This document shows, one piece after another, positions 34,201 to 46,440 of a DNA stretch of 64,000 nt; position 1 is the first letter of the stretch; every line of letters starts with the position of its first letter. A program made the translations under genes and the position numbers. The notes below the pieces were generated by a model that saw nothing but the letters and a program-made list of their open reading frames with translations, was not told the origin of the DNA and ran no database searches. Origin of the DNA: Leptodactylus fallax (Eukaryota; Chordata; Amphibia; Anura; Leptodactylidae); the NCBI GenBank assembly GCA_947044405.1, contig CAMRHE010000323.1, forward strand, positions 1,912,501 to 1,976,500, written 5' to 3'.

Positions 34201-34969
34201 AATGTCAGACTTATCAATAGGGTATCTGTACACATTCTGATACTGTCAGCACTGTCTGTGCAGGGTCTATAGGAACATATCCCATTGACAAAAGGAAAGG
34301 TAAAATGAAGTTAGTAACTGGTCATTTTTTAAGGGGTTGTCCATTTGGGGCAAATTCTGCTTGCTAAAAGTCCTAACCCCACCCCAACCCCGATAAGTTT
34401 ATCAATGGGTATCACCAAGAAGCTCTTAGGATCATCAAGAATCAGTTGTACACTGTGCGGTATCCTGGCAGCAAGTGTTCAATTTTTCCTGCAGCTCCCC
34501 CATGGGTAAAATGAGGCATTACACAATCAATGTGCTGTCTATGTAATGCAAGGATGTGTTGGGTCCTCCAGATTGTAGGTCGCTCTTTGTAGCCACTTTT
34601 CACTCTAGTGAATTGATGGAACTGAAATTCACCTGATTGGATAGTTGAAATAGACTTGATAACGCAAGCATGAAGCACCAAAGCACATAAATGTCAGTGA
34701 CATTGGTGACAGTCGTGGATGTGACATCATCTTTATAAGATTATAAGAAGACTACTGAAGCAAACCATACATTGCTAACAGTCCCAGCTATTATTATCAG
34801 AAGATCCAACCAATATCATCGATTGGATATCACTCAACATGGATTCCAACAAGCCCAATCCTTCTTTGTGAACAATCACACAGCAACGGCCCGTGCACAC
34901 GACTGAGTCAAGTTTTTTGGGGGTCCATGTTAAAAAAAAAAACAAAACACACAATTCTATCATTGTTTT

Positions 34970-35325
34970 TTGCATTTTCTTTTCATGATGTTCACTCTGC
35001 ATTAATAATGACATGGCGGCTTTGTCCGGCGAGTCATTACGATTACGGCGATACCAGATTTATATTGGTTTTATTAGGTTTTATCAATTTTACAAATAAA
35101 ATGTCACTTTTTGAAAATGAACAATTTTCCTGGGGTCACCGTATTCTGACACCTATAACTTTTTTATTGTATAGTTGACGGAGCTATGTTAGGGCTCTTT
35201 ATTTGCGGGACAAGTTGTACTTTCTATTGAAACCAATGTTTGGTATGTAGGACTTTCTGATCACTTTGTATTGCTAATTTTTGAGGAAAGTGAGTTAACC
35301 AAAATATGTTAATTTGCGCACTGCA

Positions 35326-35375
<50 letters not shown>

Positions 35376-35480
35376 TTTTTATGGTGTTCACCGTATGGGA
35401 TAAATAACACTATTTTTGGATAGAGTGAACTTATATGCACATGGGGATACCTATAACCTGTTTGTTCTTTTTCACATTAT
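34970..35480 (+). repeat. Anuran dispersed repeat with TA microsatellite
   Basis: 'ggcgataccagatttatatt', 'acctataacttttttattg', 'gacggagctatgttagggc' and 'tttgcgggacaagttg' are words I recognise from a repeat widespread in neobatrachian frogs. A (TA)n tract and poly-T (about 35329-35380) sit inside it, and 'tggtgttcaccgtatggg' follows. Recognition is from memory. Confidence 0.6.
35329..35380. repeat. TA dinucleotide microsatellite and poly-T
   Basis: About 19 TA dinucleotides followed by a run of T. Confidence 0.95.
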
Positions 35481-35484
35481 GTGT

Positions 35485-36820
35485 TTTTTAAATGTATTTG
35501 GGATCAATTGAATCCCAATTGAATTTGGGATCTCAGATCCCCAGTGCAATGTCCTGCAATACATAGTATTGCAGAATATCTCACATAGGTTACCTATGGG
35601 AACTGTACATAGGCAGTCAGGAGGCCATTGTCTGACCTCCTGGCTGCCATGGAAACCACTTGGATCCTGCTATCTTATCGTGGAGGATGCGAGGGGTGTC
35701 GGAGGTGGTTGGGTGCGGCGATCAATAGCGATCACGGTATCAAGAGTGTTAATCCGCCAGAGTCCAAGTATCTTCCAACTCTGGCGACTGGTTCCAAGTG
35801 GTCCCAAGTTGGAAGTATCGCCGTAGGCACAGCTCCTGTGTCTGCGGCATTACAGTACCATACTATTATGGCGCTGAGGGTTAACTATACACTCAGTGCG
35901 ACGTAATTGTATGGCTTTGAGCATTAAGGGGTTGTTTTATTTTTTTTAACTGGGGTGACGAAGACTTCAAAAATATGTTTTTGTTGACCCTCTTTCAATA
36001 GAGGCTTATTACAATCCTTATGGTAACAGGGTGCCCACAAGAGGGTCACATATGGCTCTTCTATGATAGCGAAATTTGTTACTAACAAATATTCATTTCA
36101 GAAACTAATACATTTTAGGAAAAAAATTTGCCATTGATTGGCTGCTATCGATGTTCTTTTCGGAGAGGTCTGCGTGTGCATGATAACAATTGATTTTCAT
36201 GGCCGGTTATATAACAATTCCCATTCTGCAAATGCAAAATCCTGTACATTTTTCTCTGTTTATTCACCTGCCAATGTTTTTTGATTTCTTAATTCCCTTC
36301 GCGCAATCTCCAGAGAGACGCGTATTTGCCGTGGTAATATCCCGCTCGGCAAACTTTGCTTTTCAAATTTGATTACACAATCGAGAGGAAAGTAGAAATA
36401 TCTGAATACGCAACAGTTACATGGCCTGAAATGGCATTTTCCCAGGCGAATCAAAAATTACTGTCAGTTTTATGCAGGGACGACAAACTCCACACACAAT
36501 AGAGAGGAAACAGAGATGACAGAGCGCCACCGTTTCTAGATATTCGCTGTAAGACTTTCCCCTTAAAGGGAAAAACCCATCTCAGAAAGTCATGGCAGAT
36601 ATACAGGTATGCGCTCACTTTCTGGAGGGTAGGGGTCAGAGAAAAATGATGGGGCCACAGAACTGCTCCCTAAAAATAAGCAGATCACAGGGTGTCCTGC
36701 TGATCAGACCTCATATGAAACCTGTCTTTGAGTGTTCAATTTCCCTACAGCGCCACCCCTGGAAAATGTTATACACTTTGTATAGAAATCAAAATGCTAT
36801 CTCACCATCCAATCCAGAGC
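35485..36820. other. Unrecognised non-coding sequence
   Basis: 36125-36490 is AT-rich, lacks repeat signatures and contains homeodomain-like TAATTG/CAATTGATT words, so it is a speculative candidate for conserved regulatory DNA. No coding evidence. Confidence 0.35.
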
Positions 36821-36824
36821 TAAG

Positions 36825-37330
36825 GCAAGCCATTTATATCTATCTCTGCCATTACTTCTCTGCCTGTGATTGCTTCAGTTTTCTGGCTCTGTGTTCTCAG
36901 AACTTATCCTGTTTTCTGTTGATTCCCTGATTACTGATTTTGTCTTACTCTCCTCTTTACCCGATCTCTTGTGAATTTTGCTTTATCCGTGACCTCCTAG
37001 ACTCGAACCTGGCTTGGACTCTGTGTACTGCTGTCATTTTGGATATTTCCATACTCTCCTGTATTTGACCCTGGCTTATGTATTACTCTTTTTGCCTGAA
37101 GAATGTTTTCTGGTTTGGTCCTTGTCCTGAAAGTGCACCCATTATCTGACACGTTCTTCTGTAGCTACAACCTGGGTCCTCAGCAGCCTAGTCCATCCTG
37201 CCTTCTGGCATGCTCTGGAGAGTAGCTTCAGGGTAGCTTTAGACTCAGAGCAGTGTTGGATTTTAGATAGCTTGGTTATCTTCTTGTCTTCTAGTCCTGG
37301 GAGTGACCTGTTGCATAGTAGGAAATTGCC
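36825..37330. repeat. Pyrimidine-rich LTR-like remnant
   Basis: The plus strand reads as a long C/T-rich tract ('cctgattactgattttgtc', 'cgaacctggcttggactc', 'tgaccctggc') resembling the 3' half of the LTR at 55010-55648. No ends or duplications were found. Confidence 0.3.
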
Positions 37331-38276
37331 TAAACAGCAACCTTGGGAACTACTTAGGTGGTGATTCCATAAAAGCCACTGCCCCTACAACAGCATATAA
37401 GCGGGTTAAAAGTGATAGACTCCCATTAATACTTCCAGAATTTTATCCAACCATTCTAGAGTCGTGATGGCAAATCTACCTAGTAGCACATTGACGGATT
37501 CTCCCGATCCCAGTTTTAGGTTAGGGCTACAAGATGTGACCTTGTAACCAATGCAAAAAATCCAACATGGTCAAGGTAATCCACAACCTTCTAACCCATG
37601 GGAAATATTGAGGATGTGTTACGATGATGGCAAGCCTTTTACATTGACTTATGCATGACCAAATATTCCTGCATAGTCCGTTCTTCTTTATCTATCTCGG
37701 AGCACTCCATGGTAACACAATATCACAATAAAATTGGAGCATTACCCGAACCATGCCATGACTTCAATGCCTTCCTGGAGTCCAGAATCGAGCATGTGCC
37801 TGTTTATACATTCATACAGGTACAGGGGATGTATCACTGTATAACTAGGCAGGTTAGTACTATGGTTTTATAATACTATAATTGTCATTTACATGCTTGT
37901 CTTGGAATAATTATTTCCTAACTTTTACATGATTTCCCTTCGCTATTCTCTTTCTGAGATGACGGCAGTAATAAGATTACATCAAATAGGTGGAGTTACA
38001 TTACGTAAGTGAACATTGTTTCAAAACGGAATAAAGTGGCTTAAGACGCCTAAAGATGATAATCGCCACCATGACCATCATCACGTGGGACTGGGTGGGG
38101 ATGTGGCAAACCCCTAAACACTAAAATGATCATTTTTGTAAAATCCGCTTTTAAACAACAATTTACATTTCAAAAATGTTCATAGAATGTTTATTAACCT
38201 TGTAATTTCTTTTCTTCCTTTATCTACTACTGATTTTGAGATTTCTTCTTTAAGTCTAAAGACAAATTCTGATTTC
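37331..38276. other. Unrecognised non-coding sequence
   Basis: No gene or repeat is supported. Confidence 0.4.
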
Positions 38277-38578
38277 TAAGGGTTTCCTGTCACCAGCTGC
38301 AAATGAGCTCTTTAGAGTAATGATGGCGTGGCCACTTTCAACTTTGGAGCAATGCCAACGCCCTTATTGCTCCAAAGAGCTCACTTGCATATTGACAAAA
38401 ACATCGATATCTCTGCAATGGTGGAAGTGATTCGCAAGGGTGAAACACTGTTTGATTCAGGTGACCGTAACCTATTTATCTGCAGGTCTGGGGTAATATT
38501 CTGGGTTCTGGTGACCCTAACCTATCTATCTGCAGGGCTGGAGTAATATTCTGGGTTCTGGTGACAGACTCCCTTTAA
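38277..38578. mobile_element. TTAA-type MITE with duplicated end
   Basis: Second member of the 21878-22148 family. The right end 'ttctggtgacagactccc' is followed by TTAA (38575-38578). The last part is duplicated in tandem: a 50-bp unit starting 'gtgaccgtaacctat' at 38460 and repeated from 38510. The interior pairs 'ttggagcaat' with 'attgctccaa'. Confidence 0.7.
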
Positions 38579-38899
38579 CCCTTTCCCGTCATCTGCTGTA
38601 CTATTACAGCGGATGCTGGGTATTTAAATATGGCTGTAGCTCAGAAGCCAAGCAGCCGCACTAGCCACGTGGTCTTCACTATATTATACAACAGAGACCT
38701 GGTGGCAATGCCCACAATCAGTGCCCGCACTGATCCACCATTTTGGGGTGAATCGCCTGCCCCCGGAATGAGATCTTGGGCCGGTAATCCATTGAAATGA
38801 CAGGTGGGAGCCTATTGAAGAGAGAGAATTAAAAATTCAAACCACCCCCCTTTCCTTAGAACACATAAGAAAAGTACATACATAAAGCAAAATACATAC

Positions 38900-39690
38900 A
38901 CATTAGGTATCCCTGTGGTGTCCAAAAACGACCAGTCTACAAAATTCCAAAATTATTTTTCCCATAGGGTGAACATAGCAGCAAAGAAAAATCAAAAGAT
39001 CAGAACCACCGTAATCGTACCGACCCACAGAATACAGGTGACATATTGTTTTGTCTGCAAAGTAAACACTGTAAAAACAAAGCCCATAAGAAAGGCATCC
39101 AGACGCAGTTTTTCTCTTCCACTCCATTCAGAATTTTTTTCCAGCTTCCTGGTACATTTTACAAGATATTAAACAGTACGATTACAAAGTATTTAAACGG
39201 ATTGTCCAAGATATTTTAGTACTGGGCCAGGAGGCTGGGTAAGGTGAAACCTAAAAAAAAACTAACATGCTCATGTGTCCCTGGTGCTTTGGTGTCCCCA
39301 GCCGCTGTCCAGTCAAGCGGCGCCCCGGGGCTTGTTCCGGCGGAAGTCCTCGACATACATGACCACTGAGGCCAATGAGTGGCCTCTGCAAAAGACTGGT
39401 GACGTATGTGAGTCATGTTGCGGGACCTTTCTTGTGACCACTGAGACCAATCACGTGTCACGAGGACTTCCGCCGGAACAAGACCCGGGGCCTGGACAGT
39501 GGAAGGGGACACCGGAGGTTTCACCTTCTCCAGCCTACTGGCCCAGTACTAAAATATCCTGGACAACGCCTTTAATTTGTCCTGCAAAATGTAAGCCCTC
39601 ATATGGCTCTGTGAACAGAAACATAAAGTTTTGGTTTTTGGAGAGTAGGGAGTAAAAACAAAATCGAGAAATGGTGGGATGCCACATGGG
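38900..39690 (+). repeat. Anuran dispersed repeat, copy 2, interrupted by a MITE
   Basis: 38900-39192 aligns with 31625-31795 ('acaggtgacatattg', 'gtaaacactgtaaaaacaaa'). 39576-39690 continues the alignment ('ccctcatatggctctgtgaa'). The interruption is the TTAA MITE at 39197-39571. Confidence 0.75.
39197..39571. mobile_element. TTAA-flanked foldback MITE, 375 bp
   Basis: TTAA at 39193-39196 and 39572-39575. Terminal inverted repeats of about 40 bp share 'gatattttagtactgggcca'. Inner arms pair well: 'cttgttccggcggaagtcct' with 'aggacttccgccggaacaag', and 'gaccactgaggccaat' with 'accactgagaccaat' in opposite sense. No coding sequence. Confidence 0.85.
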
Positions 39691-39702
39691 TCCTTAGCCT
39701 TA

Positions 39703-39887
39703 GGCTGGACTCACATTGTATTTTTTGCAAAATACTCTGATAAGCATTTTGCCTGTGGAAACCATGGCAGAAACCACGGCGAAAAAGGGCAAGACAGTTC
39801 TGTTTCTTTTAAGCACAGAGAAGCAGATTGAGGCATTTTAGAGCAGATTTTCAGTCATAAAATGGCTCATGCAGTGTGAACCCAACC
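39703..39887. mobile_element. Short Harbinger-like MITE
   Basis: TTA before 'ggctggactcacattgta' and 'gcagtgtgaacccaacc' followed by TAA. The ends are inverted copies (GGYTGGRYTCACAYTG). Size about 185 bp. Confidence 0.55.
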
Positions 39888-39889
39888 TA

Positions 39890-40388
39890 AAGGAGCAGAG
39901 GGATCATTTAAGCAACTTACATGGTAGAGTACCTGTTATTGCCAACTACAAAATGTAGCCTTAACCCTTTCCCTGCCAACCACTTATCTATACGTCCTGT
40001 CAGGGTGGCACTTTCCTAGCCGAGGACGTATCTAATACGTCCTTACTACTAATGTCGATATCTCAGGATTGGTTAGGGCTATGAAGATGATTTTGGATTA
40101 ATTTTAAAAATGAGAATCTCATGATACCATGATCTTCATGATAGCCAATACAGATCCTGAGCGATTCACTGTTGAAAACGCAATTTGGCATTGAGATCCC
40201 TTTGCAGATCTCAATTCCCAACAGCATTTTTAACAGCTCCGAATGTGTAAGGGCTATCATGAAGAGCATGTTATCAATTGCAGCCAATGTTGCAACTTAG
40301 GTTTTATTTGTCCATCTCAAAACTGTGAAAATTGTTCTGGCTACCGGAGGTGCAAATTTCCAGAGACCCCTGGCAGCGAAAGGGTTAA
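39890..40388. other. Non-coding sequence with frog repeat words
   Basis: 39960-40390 begins 'aaccctttccctgccaacca' and ends 'cctggcagcgaaagggttaa', an inverted pair consistent with another diverged MITE. Boundaries are uncertain. Confidence 0.4.
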
Positions 40389-41010
40389 AGGGAATCTGTC
40401 AGCAGCAAATAGCATATGAAGATAATCACTGTACCTTGCAGAGCTTGAGATGCAGTTTAGAAAAACCTTTTTTTATGACTGTCCGCAGAAATATGCAAAT
40501 GAGGTGAAAAGAGCTCTAGGGGCGTGTAATCTGCAGTTTGGGCCTTGGTGAGGCTGCAGATTACTGCCCCTAAATCCCTCCAATGTCTGCCCACCAGATG
40601 AAGAACAGCCCTCTGTCCCGGCTCGGCTTTCGCAAAATCTTTGGGAAGTGTGGCACACACTACTGTGCATGCTCGGTCACGTCTGAGTGCATCCGGAAGT
40701 GTCGCAACGCATTTCAGATGTGGTCCAATCACAGGCTCCAGCAGTGACCCCAGATGCATGACTTCACCAGGAGAGCGCCAGATGCCCAAAAGAGGTGAGG
40801 GAAGGTGAGTATAAATGTTTTTTTTTTTTGTTTTTTTTTCACCCCTGGTCCTCCACCTGTCATACTCTGGGGTCTGAAGTGACCCCAGAGTATTAATAAT
40901 TTACCGCAATGCATGTTGCGATGGCCATTTTAGTTTGTCCGAGACAAATCCCCAATATTTGGAATATTGGGGTTGAACCCGGCTTGGAACGAATCGGTTC
41001 ACTCATCTTG
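40389..41010. mobile_element. Composite: TTAA-type end, shared segment and hAT-like arm
   Basis: It starts after TTAA (40385-40388) with 'agggaatctgtcagcagc'. 40488-40690 is the segment also found at 15183-15378. 40715-41010 is a hAT-like right arm ('caatcacaggc', 'cccaaaagaggtgagggaag', 'actctggggtctgaag', 'ggttcactcatcttg'). The end is diverged from CATCTCTA. Confidence 0.6.
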
Positions 41011-41885
41011 AATTCAATACTAGTGTGCATAAGTCCTAATAGGTATTTTAGCCATACAATTATATATACTGTATATACTATAATATATATAATGGGTGCT
41101 GTTCATTTCTTCATATTATAGAACCCAACTCTTGACGGTACGTAGGCTGGCCCCGACCTATCGATCTTGATGGCCATCCATCTAACACCATTGTACGCTG
41201 AAGTTATTCTCTGCATTTTTATTCTATTTCTTCCTTCGGAAATACTTGAGAAATATTTATTTCATGACTTGGTATTATTGAACATGAAGCAGCAGGACTT
41301 GTATTGTGCAAGGACTCAATCGCGGGCTTGTTATAATGCGGAATATTGTGACATGAAAAAGAGTCGAAGCGCACAATAAAGAGTACAAGTCCTGCATATA
41401 ATGTGCTTTGTCTTCTTTGCATTTTTTCATTTTTCACGGAGGAGGATTTTTCAAACTTTTGGCTTATAAGTTCCTAAGCAACAATCTTGAAAGTATGAAA
41501 TACTGCAATGCTCAGAAAAATATCGCAAAAACAGAATGACCGCATTTCCTCCTCGCTGATACATCGCCATGTAGCCATAAATCAGCAATATGGTTTGTTT
41601 TATATTGTGAGCGCGGGAAGTTAATTGGCTGTAAAGTATCTATTACACCAAGCCATCTAGTTCATACTTAATTCTGAGAGGCCAAAATGCGGCAAGATAC
41701 ATAATGTGATATCAAATCTAATGTAGCATTCAATTTTAGGATAGTTCTAGTGTCGGGGAAAAAAATAGCAACGCAATACATCAAAAACACCAAGGCATGA
41801 ATACAAATTAATTAAAGGGATTATCTGGTGTAGAGGTAAGGGTGGATGCCGAGGGAATTCTTGTGTGTGTGCACTTTTATGCATC
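41011..41885. other. Unrecognised non-coding sequence
   Basis: 41160-41720 is unique-looking and AT-rich with no repeat signature. A MITE end occurs at 41815 ('ttaaagggattatctgg'). Confidence 0.4.
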
Positions 41886-41887
41886 TA

Positions 41888-42272
41888 CAGTACTGTGCAA
41901 ATGTTTTAGGCAACCGTGGCAAAATGACGCACAGTAAGAATGCTTTCAGAAAGACAAGGGTTAATCGTTTATTTTTGACAAAATGAAGAAAAGAGAAATG
42001 TAAATCCCATCAATATTTGGTGTGACCTTTGCCCTTTGGAGGAGGAGTCCTGGAAGTGATGATCCGGCCCCCACAGATATAGCCCTGATCTCAACATCAT
42101 CCAGTCTGTCTGGGATGACATGAAGAGACGGATTGGAGCAAGCCTACATCCACAGAAGATCTGTGCTTAGTTCTCCAAGATGCCGGTGGGAACAACCTCC
42201 CTGCCGAGTTTTGCCAAAAATTGTCTGTAAGTACCGAGAAGAACTGATGGAAGGCAAAGGGCAAAGAGGAAA
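41888..42272 (+). mobile_element. Deletion derivative of a Tc1-like element
   Basis: TA (41886-41887) followed by CAGTACTGTGCAAATGTTTT. The left arm (to about 42060) is joined at about 42065 to the last part of the transposase gene, which shows that most of the coding region was lost. The right side stops near 42272 without its arm. It belongs to the same family as 18006-18340. Confidence 0.75.
42065..42260 (+). pseudogene. Tc1-like transposase C-terminal fragment
   Basis: 'cacagatatagccctgatct' encodes the same RYSPDLNIIQSVW stretch as 18019-18057, then the frame is lost within about 20 codons ('gaagatctgtgcttag'). Confidence 0.7.
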
Positions 42273-43270
42273 GGAGTAAGGACGCATTTAGGAAGAGACT
42301 TGAATCTATGGAGATCGGTATGTCAGTAGTGAGAGACTTCAAGTATAGTGATAGCAGAGCACTATTGCAACAAACACGCCATCCTCTCGAGAGTTACCCT
42401 AGACTACTGGGATTTGGGCCACCATTTGTGCCAAGTAACTGACTGATATAACGGCAGTTTCTACCGCAAATATGGTACTACTGGAAGGCTACAACAAGGC
42501 CTAGGAACCCTACTCTCCATTTGTGGCAGTGGGTGAACCAAATTAAGAAGGACACAAATGTGTGAGCCATCGCCAAGGAATCTGTGTCTTAGTCTCAGTG
42601 GCGTAACTAAAGTCCTATAGTCCCCAAAGTTTGAACCAGTCTCCCATCCCCATCCCTACACCATATTCTTGATAGCAGTGGCTATTGGTACTCATAGACT
42701 TGAACAACAGCCACCATTATCAAGAATACGGTGAGTAGCACAGCGCTGGCATGTAAGCAATGCTGGAAGCTGCACGCTCTGGGAAACAGTTGATCTGTAG
42801 GAGTCCTGAGGATGGGTCATCAAAAAAAAGCAAGTGGAATGTCCCTTTAATATCAGTGCCAATTTGCCCATTATTGATCACAGTGCTAACAAAATTCCCT
42901 ATCTTCCCTACAGATGGCAGGTTTGGGTACTGTGTTCAGAGCCTTAGCCCAATATTACCATTGCTACATCCCTGAGACAGGGAAGAACTTGCTGCCAGGC
43001 CCGAGAGGGAAGACAGTTCTGTGTAGGAGGAGACATTGAAGTTTATCATCCTCACAGACTGGACCCTGCAGTACACAGCTAGTCAGTGGTACCCATTGGG
43101 ACTTATCGTATCAATCCCCATACATATATTGGGAGAGGCAGAGTATAGTTATATTGGAGTGAAGTCATCGGCACTGAACATGACATCCATAATTGGGCAT
43201 CCCCTTGCTGCTAAAGACAATTACCGGGCTCAGTACCATCTCTCACAGTGGAACTCCTGCACTACTACCC
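42273..43270. other. Non-coding sequence with a repeat start
   Basis: 'cagtggcgtaactaaag' at 42599 is a familiar start of vertebrate dispersed DNA transposons, but no partner end was found. The rest is unrecognised. Confidence 0.35.
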
Positions 43271-43274
43271 CCAT

Positions 43275-43495
43275 CTGAAGGGAAGGGACACGGTAGTGAC
43301 GTCCCATGTCCTTCGCTGTTGCCACTGATTGGCTTCAATGGCCACGTGCAGGAGGGGTCTTCCACCGGAAGACAACAAGAGACTAGCAGGAACGGACCAC
43401 GCTGGGAGGCAACGGGGACAGGTGAGTAGGATTTTTTTTTTTCACCTCTCCCAGCTTATTTAAAAAATTAACTTTTTGCCCGGACAACCCCTTTA
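43275..43495. mobile_element. Half of a foldback MITE
   Basis: 'ccactgattggcttcaatgg', 'tccaccggaag' and the end 'ttgcccggacaacccctttaa' resemble one arm of the 39197-39571 element. The other arm is missing. Confidence 0.45.
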
Positions 43496-45028
43496 AGTTA
43501 AACTTTGCTACATCTATAAGATAAATAACCCCAACATCATTCCCAATTTATATCAATTGTTGTCTTTGCCTTTGTCTTCAATTGACTACACCGCTGAATT
43601 TCAAGACCAAGACTAGGACCCGGCATTCAACTTTTCAATAGTTGGGAACTTTCTTTGCTTCACCCAAAACTCTTTCCTTTTATCTTCAACTTCCTTTAAC
43701 AAAGTTAAATATGTATCGGCTTCAGCCTCTCGTCCTATTCTCCGTCCCACTATATCAAGCCGCCATCCTTTATTGTAATATATTCTAAAACAAATTTGCT
43801 AGTAAAAACTTTCACGGCAATCTTTTTTTCTTTTGTATTATACACAATATGTATGAAATACTTGGAGCATTGTTTTATATTATTTGACATTTTCAATACA
43901 ACTCGGCATAAATCTGAACTCCATCATGTGGATCTGTAACGTATTGTGAAAGTCTAAGCTGCATATCTATTTTCTAGCCCATAAACTATATTCTCACATT
44001 CTGTCAGTTTTCATTTCTTTTTGGTTGTCTGGAATTTAAAAACAATTTCAAATCCCTTTGGTGTCTGAACTCTCGAGCCCTGAGCACTTCCAGTCGTAGC
44101 CCTTATTGTTACAAATTCTAAAATTTTCAGCTCCATCAATGAGACGTCTGCTAAGACTTTTGGGTCCTAATTTTTATTTTTTTTATTTTTTTTTTCCTAT
44201 CTGGTCATTTTAGTGAGTCTGAAACTGTCTGCAAGAGTCAGCCAGCTCCGAGTGTACATTAACCAAATGAAAAACAACTGTAATTGGAATAAGCTGTATC
44301 CCACCGATTTTATGTGATTAAAAATGACCATTATGTACGAGTGCACAGCTGTAGTCTTGGATCTATTCCATTCCCCCAGCAACGCACGCAGTGAACATTG
44401 CCATCATTTTAATAAGCGCAGACATGAAGACTGAATTACAGCCCCCACCCCCAGAGGCATACGTAGAACAAAGAAGGCCCCGTAACTAGCATCTCAATAG
44501 GGCCTCACTTTTAAAGCAATGGACACCTATGACATGGAAAAAATAATTTACATATAATCTACATATGTTAGTGGTTACTTTAAGGTTGTAAAAGTTACAC
44601 TAATTTTTAGCTTGCAATTTCCATTCCATAATTCACTTTCAGACCCCCTGATATGCAGTTCTAACCTGTTAATAGTATGAGACATTTCTCACGTGGACGT
44701 GTTTTGGATGTGAGGACTGTGTGTCCAGGATGCTGCTGCCTTCACCAATTCTCTTCGAGCGAGACAGAGGGCAACACTGTTTGCCCCCTGGTTTGGGGCT
44801 ACATCCATTAGCCATACCCCACCCCCCCATCCACTCCATATACCGTTGTACTCTCCCCATCTGGGACTCCACTCTAAGCGCCCCATGGCTCTGTCAACTG
44901 GTGTCTCCTTTGTTGGTTTCCGCACCCATGCTAGTATTCTCTGCGCAGCAACTGACCTAAAATGTGCGCGCCAACAACCAGGTTCCATGCATGTTGGTAA
45001 GAACATCATCCTGTGGCATTCCGGGGTT
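43496..45028. other. Unrecognised non-coding sequence
   Basis: 43500-44350 is AT-rich and unique-looking. 44690-45010 is GC-richer, with opposed open frames of about 100 codons that I could not relate to any protein. Confidence 0.4.
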
Positions 45029-45030
45029 TA

Positions 45031-45250
45031 TAGTGCCTTGCGAAAGTATTCGGCCCCCTTGAACTTTTCAACCTTTTGCCACATTTCAGGCTTCAAACAT
45101 AAAGATATAAAATTTAAATTTTTTGGTGAAGAATCAACAACAAGTGGGACACAATCGTGAAGTGGAACTTAATTTATTGGTTATTTTAAACTTTTGTAAA
45201 AATAAAAAACGGAAAAGTGGGGCGTGCAATATTATTCGGCCCCTTTACTT
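45031..45250 (+). repeat. Left IR/DR arm of Tc1 element
   Basis: Pairs with 46441-46658 in inverse orientation with a small number of substitutions and indels. Confidence 0.9.
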
Positions 45251-45421
45251 TCAGTGCAGCAAACTCACTCCAGAAGTTCAGTGAGGATCTCTGAATGATC
45301 CAATGTTGTCCTAAATGACTGATGATGATAAATATAATCCACCTGTGTGTAATCAAGTCTCCGTATAAATGCACCTGCTCTGTGATAGTCTCAGGGTTCT
45401 GTTTAAAGCGCAGAGAGCATC

Positions 45422-46438
45422 ATGAAGACCAAGGAACACACCAGGCAGGTCCGTGATACTGTTGTGGAGAAGTTTAAAGCCGGATTTGGATACAAAAAGA
45501 TTTCCCAAACTTTAAACATCCCAAGGAGCACTGTGCAAGCGATCATATTGAAATGGAAGGAGTATCAGACCACTGCAAATCTACCAAGACCCGGCCGTCC
45601 CTCTAAACTTTCATCTCAAACAAGGAGAAGACTGATCAGAGATGCAGCCAAGAGGCCCATGATCACTCTGGATGAACTGCAGAGATCTACAGCTGAGGTG
45701 GGAGAGTCTGTCCATAGGACAACAATCAGTCGTACACTGCACAAATCTGGCCTTTATGGAAGAGTGGCAAGAAGAAAGCCATTTCTCAAAGATATCCATA
45801 AAAAGTCTTGTTTAAAGTTTGCCACAAGCCACCTGGGAGACACCAAACATGTGGAAGAAGGTGCTCTGGTCAGATGAAACCAAAATCGAACTTTTTGGCC
45901 ACAATGCAAAACGATATGTTTGGCGTAAAAGCAACACAGCTCATCACCCTGAACACACCATCCCCACTGTCACACATGGTGGTGGCTGCATCATGGTTTG
46001 GGCCTGCTTTTCTTCAGCAGGGACAGGGAAGATGGTTAAAATTGATGGGAAGATGGATGGAGCCAAATACAGGACCATTCTGGAAGAAAACCTGTTGCAG
46101 TCTGCAAAAGACCTGAGACTGGGACGGAGATTTATCTTCCAACAAGACAATGATCCCAAACATAAAGCAAAATCTACAATGGAATGGTTCACAAATAAAC
46201 GTATCCAGGTGTTAGAATGGCCAAGTCAAAGTCCAGACCTGAATCCAATCGAGAATCTGTGGAAAGAGCTGAAAACTGCCGTTCACAAACGCTCTCCATC
46301 CAACCTCACTGAGCTCCAGCTGTTTTCCAAGGAAGAATAGGCAAGAATTTCAGTCTCTCGATGTGCAAAACTGATAGAGACATAGCCCAAGCGACTGCAG
46401 CTGTAATCGCAGCAAAAGGTGGCGCTACAAAGTATTAA
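45422..46438 (+). pseudogene. Tc1 DD34E transposase, frameshifted
   Basis: It starts MKTKEHTRQVRD at 45422. The first helix-turn-helix covers residues 1-50 and GRPSK lies at 58-62; the second helix-turn-helix follows and ends near [15 protein letters not shown] frameshift near 45842 (consistent with loss of two bases in 'gacaccaaacatg') moves the reading to the next frame, which then carries VLWSDETK, FQQDNDPKH and SPDLNPIENLW with 34 residues between the second D and the E. Near the C-terminus a TAG replaces the expected tryptophan of 'EEWAR' (46338-46340), a second TAG follows at 46383-46385, and a further one-base loss lies near 46398. The expected end is the TAA at 46436-46438. All catalytic residues are intact, but no complete protein can be made. 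Confidence 0.95.
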
Positions 46439-46440
46439 CT

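Noticed and set aside
44689..45009. A 106-codon minus-strand frame just before the 45-kb Tc1 element
   Set aside because: No protein family could be recognised and a plus-strand frame overlaps it; kept as unrecognised sequence.
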